A stretch of 21,927 bases of DNA, taken from positions 1-21,927 of the forward strand of contig JAEZKB010000289.1 of NCBI GenBank assembly GCA_023415605.1, given 5' to 3'. The notes under the pieces were generated by a model. That model was given only the letters and a program-made list of their open reading frames with translations, had not been told where the DNA came from and did not search any database. The DNA is from Pseudomonadota bacterium (GTDB taxonomy: Bacteria; Pseudomonadota; Alphaproteobacteria; Rhizobiales; Devosiaceae). Numbering within the stretch: the stretch's first letter is position 1; every line of letters starts with the position of its first letter. Positions 21,900 to 21,927 of the stretch are shown in pieces. A program made the position numbers and the translations under genes.

Positions 21900-21927
21900 T
21901 CACTTGCCCAGGTTAGGGTCAGAACGG
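21900..21927 (-). CDS. C-terminal end of an upstream gene, probably the importer's binding protein (partial)
   Basis: The minus strand reads RSDPNLGK followed by TGA at 21902-21900, immediately before the ATPase start. In SsuA/NMT1-type operons the binding-protein gene commonly occupies this place. Only eight residues are visible, so the identity rests on position alone. Confidence 0.35.

Overview
The window is GC-rich, densely coded DNA with many TTG/GTG starts and 4-base gene overlaps. Gene content and codon style suggest an alphaproteobacterium of the Hyphomicrobiales, with Devosia-like the best guess from the sequence alone. Nearly all of it is solute uptake and catabolism: three ABC importers of different classes, each with its own enzymes, and two local repressors. 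No rRNA, tRNA, insertion sequence, integrase or CRISPR array was seen.

Layout. (A) 1-929, minus: start of a secreted TPR / probable outer-membrane beta-barrel protein that runs off the left edge. (B) 930-1236: intergenic region with a TTGACA box and a perfect 16-bp LacI-type operator. (C) 1237-5047, plus: polar-amino-acid ABC importer (two permeases, ATPase, binding protein) with an aspartylglucosaminidase-type Ntn hydrolase inserted between ATPase and binding protein. (D) 5105-7763: a LacI-family regulator (minus), divergent from a NagK-like ROK sugar kinase and a CutC-family TIM barrel (plus). (E) 7770-15084, minus: sugar ABC importer (binding protein, two permeases, MalK-type ATPase), then an aldose-dehydrogenase-like SDR, a xylose-isomerase-like TIM barrel, a second SDR and a 66-aa protein. 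A ROK-family repressor is divergent at 15251. (F) 16458-21927, minus: SsuBC/TauBC-type ABC importer, cytosine-deaminase-like amidohydrolase, FAD-linked oxidase, flavodoxin-fold oxidoreductase and a YCII protein.

The most interesting reading is that C and D together form a glycosylasparagine utilisation locus. The importer would take up GlcNAc-Asn-type molecules. The hydrolase has no signal peptide, so it would act in the cytoplasm, releasing aspartate and amino-GlcNAc. The ROK kinase would phosphorylate the GlcNAc, and the LacI protein would control the set through the palindrome in front of the first permease. A second 12-bp copy of that palindrome lies inside the hydrolase gene. NagA/NagB functions are not in the window and would have to be encoded elsewhere.

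Region E looks like uptake plus oxidation of an aldose under ROK-repressor control, and region F like uptake and breakdown of a small nitrogen heterocycle. The substrates of both are inferred only by family.
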